In this document: piece by piece, positions 15,443 through 23,240 of the stretch | How positions within the stretch are numbered: position 1 is the first letter of the stretch | How the letters are laid out: each line of letters opens with the position of its first letter | Origin: Micromonospora coerulea | GTDB lineage: Bacteria; Actinomycetota; Actinomycetes; Mycobacteriales; Micromonosporaceae | Assembly: GCF_016598485.1 (NCBI RefSeq) | Contig: NZ_JAEMUW010000011.1 | Span: forward strand, 62,001 to 126,000 | Direction of reading: 5' to 3' | Length of the DNA stretch: 64,000 nucleotides | Translations under genes and position numbers: made by a program | Notes under the pieces: model-generated | What the model was told of the DNA's origin: nothing | Databases searched by the model: none | Seen by the model: the letters and a program-made list of their open reading frames with translations, nothing else

Positions 15443-17590
15443 TCAGCTCTTTCCGAGCCGCTCCAGGGCGCCGCGCGCCACGTCCGGCCGGGTGGTGTAC
15501 CAGAACGGCGGCAGCGAGCGGCGCAGGAACGGGCCGTACCCCCGCGCGGTCTCCAGCCGGGAGTCGAGCACCGCCACGACCCCCCGGTCGCCGGTGGCCC
15601 GGATCAGCCGCCCCACCCCCTGCGCCAGCCGCACCGCGGCGATCGGCACGCTGACCGCGGCGAAGCCCGACCCGCCGCCCGCGTCCACCGCCGCGGCCCG
15701 GGCCGCCGCGAGCGGCTCGTCCGGGCGGGGGAAGGGCAGCCGGTCGATCACCACGAGCTGGCAGGCCTCGCCCGGCACGTCCACTCCCTGCCAGAGCGAC
15801 ATCACTCCGAACAGGCAACTCGACCGCTCCTCCCGGAACCGACGGACCAGCAGCGGCAGTGCCTCTTCGCCCTGCAGCAGCACCGGCAGGTCGGTCCGCG
15901 CGCGGACCAGCTCTGCGGCCTGCTGTGCGGCCCGTCGGGAGGAGAAGAGCCCGAGGGTACGCCCACCGAGCGCCCCGACCAGCGCCAGCAGCTCCTCGCC
16001 GGCCGCCTCGGGCAGCCCGGAGACGCTGGGGCGGGGCAGGTGCGCGGCGACGTAGAGGATGCCCTGCCGCGCGTAGTCGAACGGCGAGCCGACGTCCAGC
16101 GACCGCCAACCCGGCCCCTCGGTGGCCGGCACGGTGCCGGTGGCGGCCCGGCTGCCGGGCGCGGCGGCGACCGGCGCGGGGGTGGCGGCGTCCCCGCGCG
16201 CGGTGCTGGCCGCCAGGGCGGCGGCGGCCGGGGACGGCGGAGCGGGCGGGGGCGCGTCCAGCCCGAGCGCCCTGGCCACCGTGTCGAACCGGCCGCCGAG
16301 CGCCAGGGTGGCCGAGGTGGCGACCACGGTGCGCTCGTCGTACAGGTGGGTGGCGAGGGTGCCGGCCACCGAGAGCGGGGCGACCACCAGGGCGCGCCGG
16401 CTGCCGTTGTCGGGCTTCTCCACCCAGGCCACGTCGTGGTCGGCCTCCTCCAGCAGCCGCTGGGCGGTGGTGGAGAGCTCGTCCAGCACCGCCTTCGCCT
16501 GCTGCTTGCGCACCGGGTCCGGGTCGTCGGCCTTGACCTCGCCGATCGCCTCCAGCGCCGCCCGGGTCGCCGCGTCGAGCAGCGTGCACGCCTCCCGCAG
16601 CGGTGCCGGCAGCCCGGCGGTCAGCCGCCCGGCGGGCGCCTCGGCCAGCCCGACGGCGAGGGCGTCGCCCGCCTCGGTGAGCCGCTCGGCGACCTCCGGG
16701 CGCAGCAGCGGCCGGGCCCGCCGGGTGGACCGGTCGATCAGCTCCGGGACCAGCTCGGCCTGGGCGGCCGAGGAGACCCGGTCGGCCAGCTCGTGCGCCT
16801 CGTCCACGATGAGCAGCTTGTGCGGCGGCACGATGTGCCGGTCGGCGAGCATGTCGACGGCGAGCAGGCTGTGGTTGGTGACCACGATGTCGGCCTCGCG
16901 GGCCCGGGCCCGGGACGCCTCGGCGAAGCACTCCTGACCGAATGGGCAGCGGGTGGCCCCGACGCACTCCCGGGCCGGCATCGACACCAGCCGCCAGGCC
17001 TGGTCGTCGACGCCCGGGTCCAGCTCGTCCCGGTCGCCGGTGGCGGTCTTCTCCGCCCAGTCGCGCAGCCGCTGGATCTGCTTGCCGAGCCGGCCCGCCT
17101 CGCCGAGCCACTTCGTCCCGCCGCCGGGGCGGGCGGCCGGGGCGTCGAAGAGGCTGTCCTCCGGCTCGTCCTCACTGGAGTTGTCGAGCCGGGCCAGGCA
17201 GAGGTAGTGGTGCCGGCCCTTGAGCACGGCGAAGGTGGGCCGCCGGCGCAGCAGCGGCTCCACCGCGTCGGCGAGCCGGGGCAGGTCGTGCTCGACGAGT
17301 TGGGACTGCAACGCCAGGGTGGCGGTGGACACCACCACCGGGCCGTCCACGGTGAGCGCCGGGGCGAGGTACGCCAGCGACTTGCCGGTGCCGGTGCCGG
17401 CCTGGACGAGCAGGTGCTCGCGGGAGGCGATGCTCCGCTCGATCGCCTCGGCCATCTGCTGCTGGCCTGGCCGGGCGGACCCGCCGGGCACGGCGCCGAC
17501 CGCCGCGGCGAGCAGATCGGCCCCGCTCGGCCGGGCACCCCGACCTTTCCGGGACGTGGCGGGGCCGGCGGCGGTGCGGGGCGGAGTCAC
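15443..17590 (-). CDS. DinG/XPD-like ATP-dependent DNA helicase
   Basis: A 715-residue superfamily 2 helicase. Walker A is VQAGTGTGKSLAYLAPA (about residue 62), motif II is VDEAHELADR (about residue 256), and motif VI-like GVGRLIRATGDRG is near the C-terminus. Between motifs I and II there is a Cys cluster (YLCLAR, then ECVGATRCPFGQECF) that would ligate an iron-sulfur cluster, as in XPD and DinG. A Pro/Ala-rich insertion sits at about residues 445-490. The role is probably unwinding of DNA during repair or R-loop removal. The GTG start has TACCGT six bases upstream. It is a single gene, convergent with the AI-2E transporter. Confidence 0.9.
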   Translation of the reverse strand: MTPPRTAAGPATSRKGRGARPSGADLLAAAVGAVPGGSARPGQQQMAEAIERSIASREHLLVQAGTGTGKSLAYLAPALTVDGPVVVSTATLALQSQLVEHDLPRLADAVEPLLRRRPTFAVLKGRHHYLCLARLDNSSEDEPEDSLFDAPAARPGGGTKWLGEAGRLGKQIQRLRDWAEKTATGDRDELDPGVDDQAWRLVSMPARECVGATRCPFGQECFAEASRARAREADIVVTNHSLLAVDMLADRHIVPPHKLLIVDEAHELADRVSSAAQAELVPELIDRSTRRARPLLRPEVAERLTEAGDALAVGLAEAPAGRLTAGLPAPLREACTLLDAATRAALEAIGEVKADDPDPVRKQQAKAVLDELSTTAQRLLEEADHDVAWVEKPDNGSRRALVVAPLSVAGTLATHLYDERTVVATSATLALGGRFDTVARALGLDAPPPAPPSPAAAALAASTARGDAATPAPVAAAPGSRAATGTVPATEGPGWRSLDVGSPFDYARQGILYVAAHLPRPSVSGLPEAAGEELLALVGALGGRTLGLFSSRRAAQQAAELVRARTDLPVLLQGEEALPLLVRRFREERSSCLFGVMSLWQGVDVPGEACQLVVIDRLPFPRPDEPLAAARAAAVDAGGGSGFAAVSVPIAAVRLAQGVGRLIRATGDRGVVAVLDSRLETARGYGPFLRRSLPPFWYTTRPDVARGALERLGKS

Positions 17591-17730
17591 CGTGCGACGG
17601 TACCCGCCGCGGCCGACACCGGCGTCGCCGATCCGCCGGGCGTGGCGTGGTCACCGTCCGGTTTCCGGTGGGTCGCGTCCGGTTACCTGCCGATCGCGTC
17701 GCGTGGCTGGAATCGGTTAGGGTGCCAGTC

Positions 17731-18237
17731 ATGCCGAGCGACGTGGTCCGCGTGATCTACCGCAAGTACGACGGCGGCGCGCACCGCGACTACCCGGCCC
17801 GCCGCCTCGCCGAGGACGACCTCGGCGTCTGGCTCGGCGTGCCGGCCGGCACCGAATCGGTCTACCACGGCCGCCCCTCGGTCGAGCAGATCCCCTTCGT
17901 CCTGCTGGTGCCGCACCACGGCTGGTGGACGGGGATGTTCAACCCGCCGCCGCGGACCAGCGAGGTCTACTGCGACATCGCCACCCCGGCCCGCTGGGAG
18001 GGCGACGACACCGTGCACCTGGTCGACCTCGACCTGGACGTGGTCCGGCGCCGCGCCACCGGCCTGGTCGAGCTGCGCGACGAGGACGAGTTCGCCGAGC
18101 ACCGGGCGCGCTTTGGCTACCCGGAGGACGTGGTGGCCGAGGCCGAGGCGGCAGCCCGCTGGCTCTTCGGCGCCCTCGGCGACGGCACGGAGCCGTTCGC
18201 CACGTCGTACCGGAAGTGGCTGACCCTGGTGGTCTGA
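17731..18237 (+). CDS. DUF402 domain protein
   Basis: A 168-residue cytoplasmic protein. The core EVYCDIATPARWEGDDTVHLVDLDLDV with the later DEDEFAEHRARFGYP matches DUF402, a family whose studied members include the nucleotide diphosphatase FomD and Ntdp-type enzymes that bind divalent metal through Asp/Glu. The conserved YCDI and LDLDV acidic residues are present, so a nucleotide phosphohydrolase activity is possible but not proven. TAGGGT at 17718-17723 lies seven bases before the ATG (leaderless). It is divergent from the helicase gene and convergent with the sigma factor gene, seven bases away. Confidence 0.8.
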   Translation: MPSDVVRVIYRKYDGGAHRDYPARRLAEDDLGVWLGVPAGTESVYHGRPSVEQIPFVLLVPHHGWWTGMFNPPPRTSEVYCDIATPARWEGDDTVHLVDLDLDVVRRRATGLVELRDEDEFAEHRARFGYPEDVVAEAEAAARWLFGALGDGTEPFATSYRKWLTLVV

Positions 18238-18244
18238 GCGGGGC

Positions 18245-19213
18245 TCACCAGCGCGGCGGCCAGACGTCGTCCGGCCGGAAGTCGGGCAGGGCAGCCAGCT
18301 TTTCCGGGTTGAGCTGGTGGAAGACGCCGGTGATCCGCCCCTCGTGCACCGCGTACGCGCTGACCAGGCGCAGCGTGCGGCCGTCCCGGTAGACGGTCTC
18401 CATCTGCCAGCCGAGGGCGCCGTCGACCAGCACCGGCCGGACCAGCAGCGGGCCGGCGAACCGGGCGGCCTGGCCGAAGAGGCCGAGGATGAAGCGGGCC
18501 ACCGCCTCGGCGCCCACCACCGGCCGGCGGGCCGCCGGGAAGTGCCCGCCGCTGTCGCCGACCATGACCACGTCCGGGGCGAGCACCTCGACCAGCCGGT
18601 CCAGCTCGCCGGACTCCACCGCCGTGGCGAACGCGGCGAGCACACGTTGCTGCTCGGCCAGGTCGGCGGTGTGCCGGGGGACGTCCGGGCCGGTGACCGC
18701 GCGGCGGGCCCGGGAGGCGAGCTGCCGGGCGGCGGCGGGAGTGGTGCCGAGCACGTCGGCGATGGTGGCGAACGGCACCGCGAAGACGTCGTGCAGGACG
18801 AAGGCCACCCGCTGCTCCGGCGCGAGCCGCTCCAGCACCAAAAGCAGCGCGGTGCCGAGCTGGTCGGTGCGGACCGCCCGCTCGGCCGGGTCCGGGGCGA
18901 AGCCGTCCGTGGCCGGTACGGCGGTCACCACGGGTTCGGGCAGCCACTGGCCGGGATAGGTCTCCCGGCGTACCCGGGCGGAGCGGAGCACGTCCAGGCA
19001 GATCCGCGAGCAGGTGGTGGTCAGCCAGGCGCGCAACTGGCGGATCTCGGCGCGGGCGGCCGGATCGGCGAGCGCGCCCGCGTACCGCAGCCAGGTTTCC
19101 TGGACCGCGTCCTCGGCCTCGCTCCGGCTGCCGAGCATCCGGTGCGCCACCGCGGTCAGGTGCCCCCGCTCCGCCTCGAACTCGGCCTCGAACTCCGCCG
19201 CGAGATCAGCCAC
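18245..19213 (-). CDS. ECF sigma factor, ECF41 (SigJ-like) group with C-terminal SnoaL-like domain
   Basis: A 322-residue sigma factor. Region 2 is seen in HLTAVAHRMLGSRSEAEDAVQETWLR, region 4 in LAPEQRVAFVLHDVFAVPFATIADVLG. Two motifs of the ECF41 group are present: WLPEP between regions 2 and 4 and NPEKL near the C-terminus. The C-terminal 130 residues resemble a SnoaL/NTF2-like fold, which in this group modulates activity in place of an anti-sigma factor. Two GTG codons overlap the start; the second (19213) has GGGAG six bases away. The usual partner, a carboxymuconolactone-decarboxylase or oxidoreductase gene, is not adjacent. Confidence 0.9.
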   Translation of the reverse strand: MADLAAEFEAEFEAERGHLTAVAHRMLGSRSEAEDAVQETWLRYAGALADPAARAEIRQLRAWLTTTCSRICLDVLRSARVRRETYPGQWLPEPVVTAVPATDGFAPDPAERAVRTDQLGTALLLVLERLAPEQRVAFVLHDVFAVPFATIADVLGTTPAAARQLASRARRAVTGPDVPRHTADLAEQQRVLAAFATAVESGELDRLVEVLAPDVVMVGDSGGHFPAARRPVVGAEAVARFILGLFGQAARFAGPLLVRPVLVDGALGWQMETVYRDGRTLRLVSAYAVHEGRITGVFHQLNPEKLAALPDFRPDDVWPPRW

Positions 19214-19407
19214 CACGCTCTCCCTTCTCCGACCCGCATTCTCCCCCACCCCCACCCCCCGCCCAAGATCCGCGCACGTTCCAGGAGAGCGGGGTGGCCT
19301 TCCGAGCGACGAAGGGCCCTCTTTCTCGGAGAGTGCGCATTCGGGGGGTGAGGGCGGGCGGAGGGCGTCGGGAGGCGGCGAACAGCGGGGTGGGTGAGCA
19401 TGGGGGG

Positions 19408-20397
19408 ATGAGTGGAGTCGATGAGGCGGGCGTGCTGCGGCCCGTGGGCGGGGGCATGCGGGAGCTGCTGCGGGTGCGGCCCGCCGGCGGGACGGTGGAC
19501 CTGGCGGCGATCGACCCACGCTCCACGCCCGGGCTGCCGGCGGCCGCGGGCAGCGGAAAGCGGCGCAAGGCGTGGGCCCAGGAGCAGGTCGAGCTGCTCG
19601 GCGCCGAGCTGGGCCGGCAGCAGGAGATGCTGTACGCGTCGGCGAAGGGCGCGGCCGGCCCGGATGCGCCGACCAGCGCTCCGACGGCGGCGGACGCCCA
19701 GCTCGACGGCGAACGGCCGCGCCGGGTGCTGCTGGTGCTCCAGGCGATGGACTGCGGCGGCAAGGACGGCACGATCAAGCGGGTGGCGGGCGCGATGAAC
19801 CCGCTCGGCCTGCACATCCGCTCGTTCGGGCCGCCCACCGAGGAGGAACTGCGGCACGACTTCCTGTGGCGGATCCGCCGGGCCCTGCCGCCGCCCGGCT
19901 ATGTCGGGATTTTCAACCGCTCCCACTACGAGGACGTGCTGATCGCCCGGGTCGGCGCGCTGGTCGACGAGGCCACCTGGCGGGCCCGGTACGACGAGAT
20001 CAACGCCTTCGAGCGGGAGCTGGTCGACGGCGCGGTGACCCTGGTGAAGGTGATGCTGCACATCTCGTACGCCGAGCAGGGCGAGCGGCTGATGGAGCGG
20101 CTGACCGACCCGCACAAGTACTGGAAGTACAACCCCAGCGACCTGGAATCGCGGGCCCGCTGGGCCGACTACCAGGCCGCGTACGCCGACGCCCTGGCCC
20201 GGTGCGACGCGGACGCCGCCCCCTGGTTCGTGGTGCCGGCGGACCGCAAGTGGTACCGGGACTGGGCGGTCGCCCACCTGCTCCGGGAGACGTTCGGCGG
20301 ACTTGATCTGGGGTATCCGGCTGCCGGTTTCGACGTGCAGCGGGAGCGCCAGCGGTTGCGGAGCGGGGACGAGGGGCCGAAGGTGAACGACAGGTGA
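19408..20397 (+). CDS. ppk2: Polyphosphate kinase 2 family protein
   Basis: A 329-residue kinase of the P-loop type. The Walker A variant is LQAMDCGGKDGTIKR, Walker B and lid residues are in GIFNRSHYEDVLIARV, and the C-terminus has WKYNPSDLESR and PWFVVPADRKWYRDW, all standard for PPK2. These enzymes move phosphate between polyphosphate and nucleotides, usually making ADP or ATP (or GDP/GTP) from polyphosphate. The start ATG 19408 follows GGGGGG closely. The stop codon lies inside a PHO box that precedes the DUF47-pit operon, so the gene sits in a phosphate-metabolism block. Confidence 0.9.
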   Translation: MSGVDEAGVLRPVGGGMRELLRVRPAGGTVDLAAIDPRSTPGLPAAAGSGKRRKAWAQEQVELLGAELGRQQEMLYASAKGAAGPDAPTSAPTAADAQLDGERPRRVLLVLQAMDCGGKDGTIKRVAGAMNPLGLHIRSFGPPTEEELRHDFLWRIRRALPPPGYVGIFNRSHYEDVLIARVGALVDEATWRARYDEINAFERELVDGAVTLVKVMLHISYAEQGERLMERLTDPHKYWKYNPSDLESRARWADYQAAYADALARCDADAAPWFVVPADRKWYRDWAVAHLLRETFGGLDLGYPAAGFDVQRERQRLRSGDEGPKVNDR

Positions 20398-20414
20398 ACG
20401 AGCGGTGAATCCGG
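20382..20414 (-). promoter_or_regulatory. PHO box (three 11-bp direct repeats) before DUF47-pit
   Basis: GGTGAAC occurs at 20382, 20393 and (as GGTGAAT) 20404, exactly 11 bases apart. Read on the minus strand these are GTTCACC-type units, the actinobacterial PhoP-binding direct repeat. The box overlaps the ppk2 stop codon and lies about 45 bases upstream of a TAGCAT -10 candidate (20459-20464). Confidence 0.8.
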
Positions 20415-20526
20415 CCTGACCAGGGGTGGGCCGGGGAATCCCCGCTCCCGCCGTGTCCTTAGCATGCCCAGAGCAGGCGCCCGGGGGCGTCGGCCACCCT
20501 TCCACCGACACGACGAGGTCCGTGCT

Positions 20527-21153
20527 GTGAAGTTTTCCTTCCGTCCCACCGAGGGCGCCTTCTACGAGCTCTTCACCAGGGCCGCGCAGAACCTGGTGCG
20601 GGGTACCGAGCTGCTCAACGAGCTGGCCCTGCCCGGCGTCGACGTCCAGTCGGTCAGCGAGCGGCTGACCGAGGTCGAGCACGACAGTGACCAGATCACC
20701 CACCAGCTGTACAAGAAGATCAACTCCACCTTCATCACCCCGTTCGACCGGGAGGACATCTACCGGCTGGGCTCGCTGCTCGACGACGTGATGGACCACC
20801 TGGAGGCGGTCGGCAACCTGCTCTACCTGTACGGCCTGACCAAGCTCCCCGCGCTGCCGCGCGAGCTGCACGAGCTGGTGAACGTCCTCGACCTGCAGGC
20901 CAAGCTGACCGCCGAGGCGATGCCCCGGCTGAAGTCGATGAAGGATCTCGAGGAGTACTGGATCGAGTGCAACCGGCTCGAGAACGACGGCGACCAGGCG
21001 TACCGGATGCTGCTGGTCCGGCTCTTCTCCGGCGAGTACGACGCGCTCACCGTGCTGAAGATGAAGGAGGTCGCCGACGAGCTGGAGGCCGCCTGCGACG
21101 CCTTCGAGCACGTGGCGAACACCGTCGAGACCATCACGGTCAAGGAGTCCTGA
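20527..21153 (+). CDS. DUF47 family protein (PhoU-like, Pit accessory)
   Basis: A 208-residue all-helical protein starting VKFSFRPTEGAFYELF. Acidic conserved helices (LTEVEHDSDQITHQL, PFDREDIYRLGSLLDDVMD, LENDGDQAYR) match the DUF47/YkaA family, structurally like PhoU and typically encoded next to Pit phosphate transporters. It probably controls or assists Pit. The start is the GTG at 20527, with GAGG upstream. The stop is 4 bases before the pit start, so the two are translated together. The PHO box upstream points to control by phosphate supply. Confidence 0.9.
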   Translation: MKFSFRPTEGAFYELFTRAAQNLVRGTELLNELALPGVDVQSVSERLTEVEHDSDQITHQLYKKINSTFITPFDREDIYRLGSLLDDVMDHLEAVGNLLYLYGLTKLPALPRELHELVNVLDLQAKLTAEAMPRLKSMKDLEEYWIECNRLENDGDQAYRMLLVRLFSGEYDALTVLKMKEVADELEAACDAFEHVANTVETITVKES

Positions 21154-21157
21154 TCCT

Positions 21158-22162
21158 GTGACTCCCGAACTCATCGCCGTGCTGGCGGTGATCGCGGTGG
21201 CCCTGGCGTTCGACTACACCAACGGCTTCCACGACGCCGCCAACGCGATCGCGACCAGCGTCTCGACCCGGGCGTTGACGCCCAGGATCGCCCTGGTGCT
21301 GGCCGCCGTCGGCAACTTCGTCGGCGCGCACTTCGGCGCCGGCGTGGCCAAGACCGTGGGCGACGGCCTGGTCACGCTCCCGACCGGCGTGGCCAGCCTC
21401 GGGGTGGTCTTCGCCGGGGTGCTCGGCGCCATCGCCTGGAACCTGATCACCTGGTACTTCGGCCTGCCGTCGTCCTCCTCGCACGCCCTCTTCGGCGGCC
21501 TGGTCGGGGCGACCCTGCTGGCCACCGGCGGCGTGGTGCAGTGGGCCAACATCGGCGAGAAGGTCATCCTCCCGATGATCCTGTCGCCGATCGTCGGCCT
21601 CACCCTCGGCTACCTGCTGATGCTGGCCATCCTCTGGCTGTTCCGGAAGGGGCAGCCGGGCAAGCTCAACCGGGGCTTCCGCTGGGCACAGACCGCCTCG
21701 GCGGCGGCCATGTCGGTCGGCCACGGCATGCAGGACGCCGCGAAGACCATGGGCATTGTGGTGCTGGCCCTCTACACCGGCGGTTTCCAGGACGACAAGA
21801 CGCACATCCCGGGCTGGGTCTTCTGGACCTCGGCGACCATGCTGGCACTGGGCACGTACGCCGGTGGCTGGCGGATCATCCGCACCCTGGGTCGCAAGAT
21901 CATCGACCTGGGCCCGCCGGAGGGCTTCGCCGCCGAGACGGTGGCCAGCGCGGTGCTCTACTTCAACGCCCTGGTGCTGAAGGCCCCGATCTCCACCACC
22001 CACACCATCACCTCGGCGATCATGGGGGTGGGCGCGACCAAGCGGCTCTCCGCGGTCCGCTGGAACGTCGCCGGCAACATCGTGATCGCCTGGATCATCA
22101 CGTTCCCGGCGGCCGCCGCGATCGCCTGCCTCTCCTACCTGGTGGTCCGGCCGCTGTTCTGA
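21158..22162 (+). CDS. pit: Low-affinity inorganic phosphate transporter (Pit family)
   Basis: A 334-residue membrane protein with about ten hydrophobic helices. The PiT signatures are present in both halves: FDYTNGFHDAANAIATSVSTR near the N-terminus and the second copy APISTTHTITSAIMGVGATKR in the C-terminal half, and the central motif YFGLPSSSSHALFGGLVGA. It imports phosphate with a proton or metal-phosphate. The GTG start follows an AAGGAG site located in the end of the DUF47 gene, four bases of intergenic sequence away. A very strong hairpin terminator follows. Confidence 0.94.
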   Translation: MTPELIAVLAVIAVALAFDYTNGFHDAANAIATSVSTRALTPRIALVLAAVGNFVGAHFGAGVAKTVGDGLVTLPTGVASLGVVFAGVLGAIAWNLITWYFGLPSSSSHALFGGLVGATLLATGGVVQWANIGEKVILPMILSPIVGLTLGYLLMLAILWLFRKGQPGKLNRGFRWAQTASAAAMSVGHGMQDAAKTMGIVVLALYTGGFQDDKTHIPGWVFWTSATMLALGTYAGGWRIIRTLGRKIIDLGPPEGFAAETVASAVLYFNALVLKAPISTTHTITSAIMGVGATKRLSAVRWNVAGNIVIAWIITFPAAAAIACLSYLVVRPLF

Positions 22163-22175
22163 CGCGCCGACCGTC

Positions 22176-22207
22176 GAGGGGCCCCCTGCCACGGCAGGGG
22201 GCCCCTC
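22176..22207. terminator. Strong terminator after pit
   Basis: A perfect 15-bp stem (22176-22190 with 22193-22207) with a 2-base loop lies between the convergent pit and Gfo/Idh genes. Its right arm belongs to a duplicated segment (see the repeat at 22186-22261). Confidence 0.85.
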
Positions 22208-22261
22208 ACGCGTAGTCGACGGGTTTGCTGCCACGGCAGTGGGCCCTCACGCGTAGTGGAC
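22186..22261. repeat. Imperfect direct duplication of about 34 bp
   Basis: The 35-base segment from 22186 (ctgccacggcaggggg...cgcgtagtcgac) recurs from 22228 to 22261 with one deletion and two or three changes. The second copy includes the stop codon of the Gfo/Idh gene, so the first copy is a displaced duplicate of that gene's 3' end fused to the terminator. Confidence 0.7.
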
Positions 22262-23215
22262 CCCGATCCGCTCCCGGATCCCGTCCAGCAGCGCCATCAC
22301 CTCCAGCGTCGTGGCGTGCGGGACCAGCGGGCTCTCGGTCAGCCCGGCGGCCAGACAGCGCTGCACCTCGACGGCCTCGTGCTGGTAGCCGCCGCCGGTC
22401 AGGTCGGCGGGAATGGTCTCCGGTTCGGTCCCGAGCCGGTGCAGCACGGCCGAGCCGGGCCGGTAGAAGGGCTCGGGCAGGTCGACGCGGCCAGTGGTGC
22501 CGGTGATCGAGGCGGTGATCGCGGTCGCGCCGACCAAGCCGCAGCTCAGCGTGGCGACCGCGCCCGAGTCCCAGCCGAGCACGATGCCGGTGTTCTCGTC
22601 CACGCCCTCCGGGCCGAGCTTGGCCCAGGCGTGCACGTGCTGGGGCACGCCGAGCAGCAGGTGGGCCAGGCTCAGCGGGTACACCCCGAGGTCGAGCAGC
22701 GCGCCGCCGCCCAGCGTCCGGGCCCGCATCCGGTGCTCGGGCGGGAACGGCCCGGCCACCCCGAAGTCCGCCCGTACGCTGGTCACCTCGCCGATCGCCC
22801 CGTCCGCGATCAGCTCCGCCACGCGGAGGATCAGCGGGTTGGTGCGCATCCACATGGCCTCCATCAGGAAGACCCCGCGGGCGCGAGCCGTCTCGATCAG
22901 CTCGGTGCTGGTGGCCAGGTCGAGGGTGAACGGCTTCTCCACCAGCACCGCCCGGTCGGCGGCGAGGCAGGTCATGGTCGCCTCGTGATGCGCGGCGTGC
23001 GGGGTGGCCACGTAGATCACATCCAGGTCCGGGTCCGCGGCCAGCTCCGCCCAGGAGCCGTACGCCCGCGGGACGCCGTGCCGGGCGGCGAACAGCTCGG
23101 CGCTGTCCGGCGTACGCGAGCCGACCGCGACCAGCTCGGCGTCCGGTACCAGCCGCAGGTCCTCGGCGAAGCGTCCGGCGATGTGTCCGGTGGCGAGGAT
23201 CCCCCAACGGGTCAT
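22247..23215 (-). CDS. Gfo/Idh/MocA family oxidoreductase
   Basis: A 322-residue NAD(P)-dependent dehydrogenase. The Rossmann start is MTRWGILATGHIAGRFAEDL, the family motif VLVEKPFTLD supplies the conserved EKP (Lys in catalysis), and the C-terminal alpha/beta domain includes GGGALLDLGVYPL with the Asp/His-type active-site region. Substrates in this family are sugars, inositols and related compounds; the exact one is unknown. The start codon coincides with the attachment core of the integrated element: the native promoter (TAGCGT) is now at 27209-27214 and the gene is probably read from a TATACC-type sequence at 23225-23230. Confidence 0.9.
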   Translation of the reverse strand: MTRWGILATGHIAGRFAEDLRLVPDAELVAVGSRTPDSAELFAARHGVPRAYGSWAELAADPDLDVIYVATPHAAHHEATMTCLAADRAVLVEKPFTLDLATSTELIETARARGVFLMEAMWMRTNPLILRVAELIADGAIGEVTSVRADFGVAGPFPPEHRMRARTLGGGALLDLGVYPLSLAHLLLGVPQHVHAWAKLGPEGVDENTGIVLGWDSGAVATLSCGLVGATAITASITGTTGRVDLPEPFYRPGSAVLHRLGTEPETIPADLTGGGYQHEAVEVQRCLAAGLTESPLVPHATTLEVMALLDGIRERIGVHYA

Positions 23216-23218
23216 GCC
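23206..23218. repeat. Left attachment repeat (att core)
   Basis: Thirteen bases matching 27193-27205 at 12 positions; it contains the start codon of the Gfo/Idh gene on the minus strand. Confidence 0.7.
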
Positions 23219-23240
23219 ACCGGGGGTATATTTCGCGACC
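23219..23240. promoter_or_regulatory. Overlapping divergent promoters of Gfo/Idh and recombinase genes
   Basis: The sequence GGTATATTT holds TATATT (23227-23232), eight bases before the recombinase ATG, and on the other strand TATACC (23230-23225), nine bases before the oxidoreductase ATG. The two -10 boxes overlap, so their use should be mutually exclusive. Confidence 0.5.
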
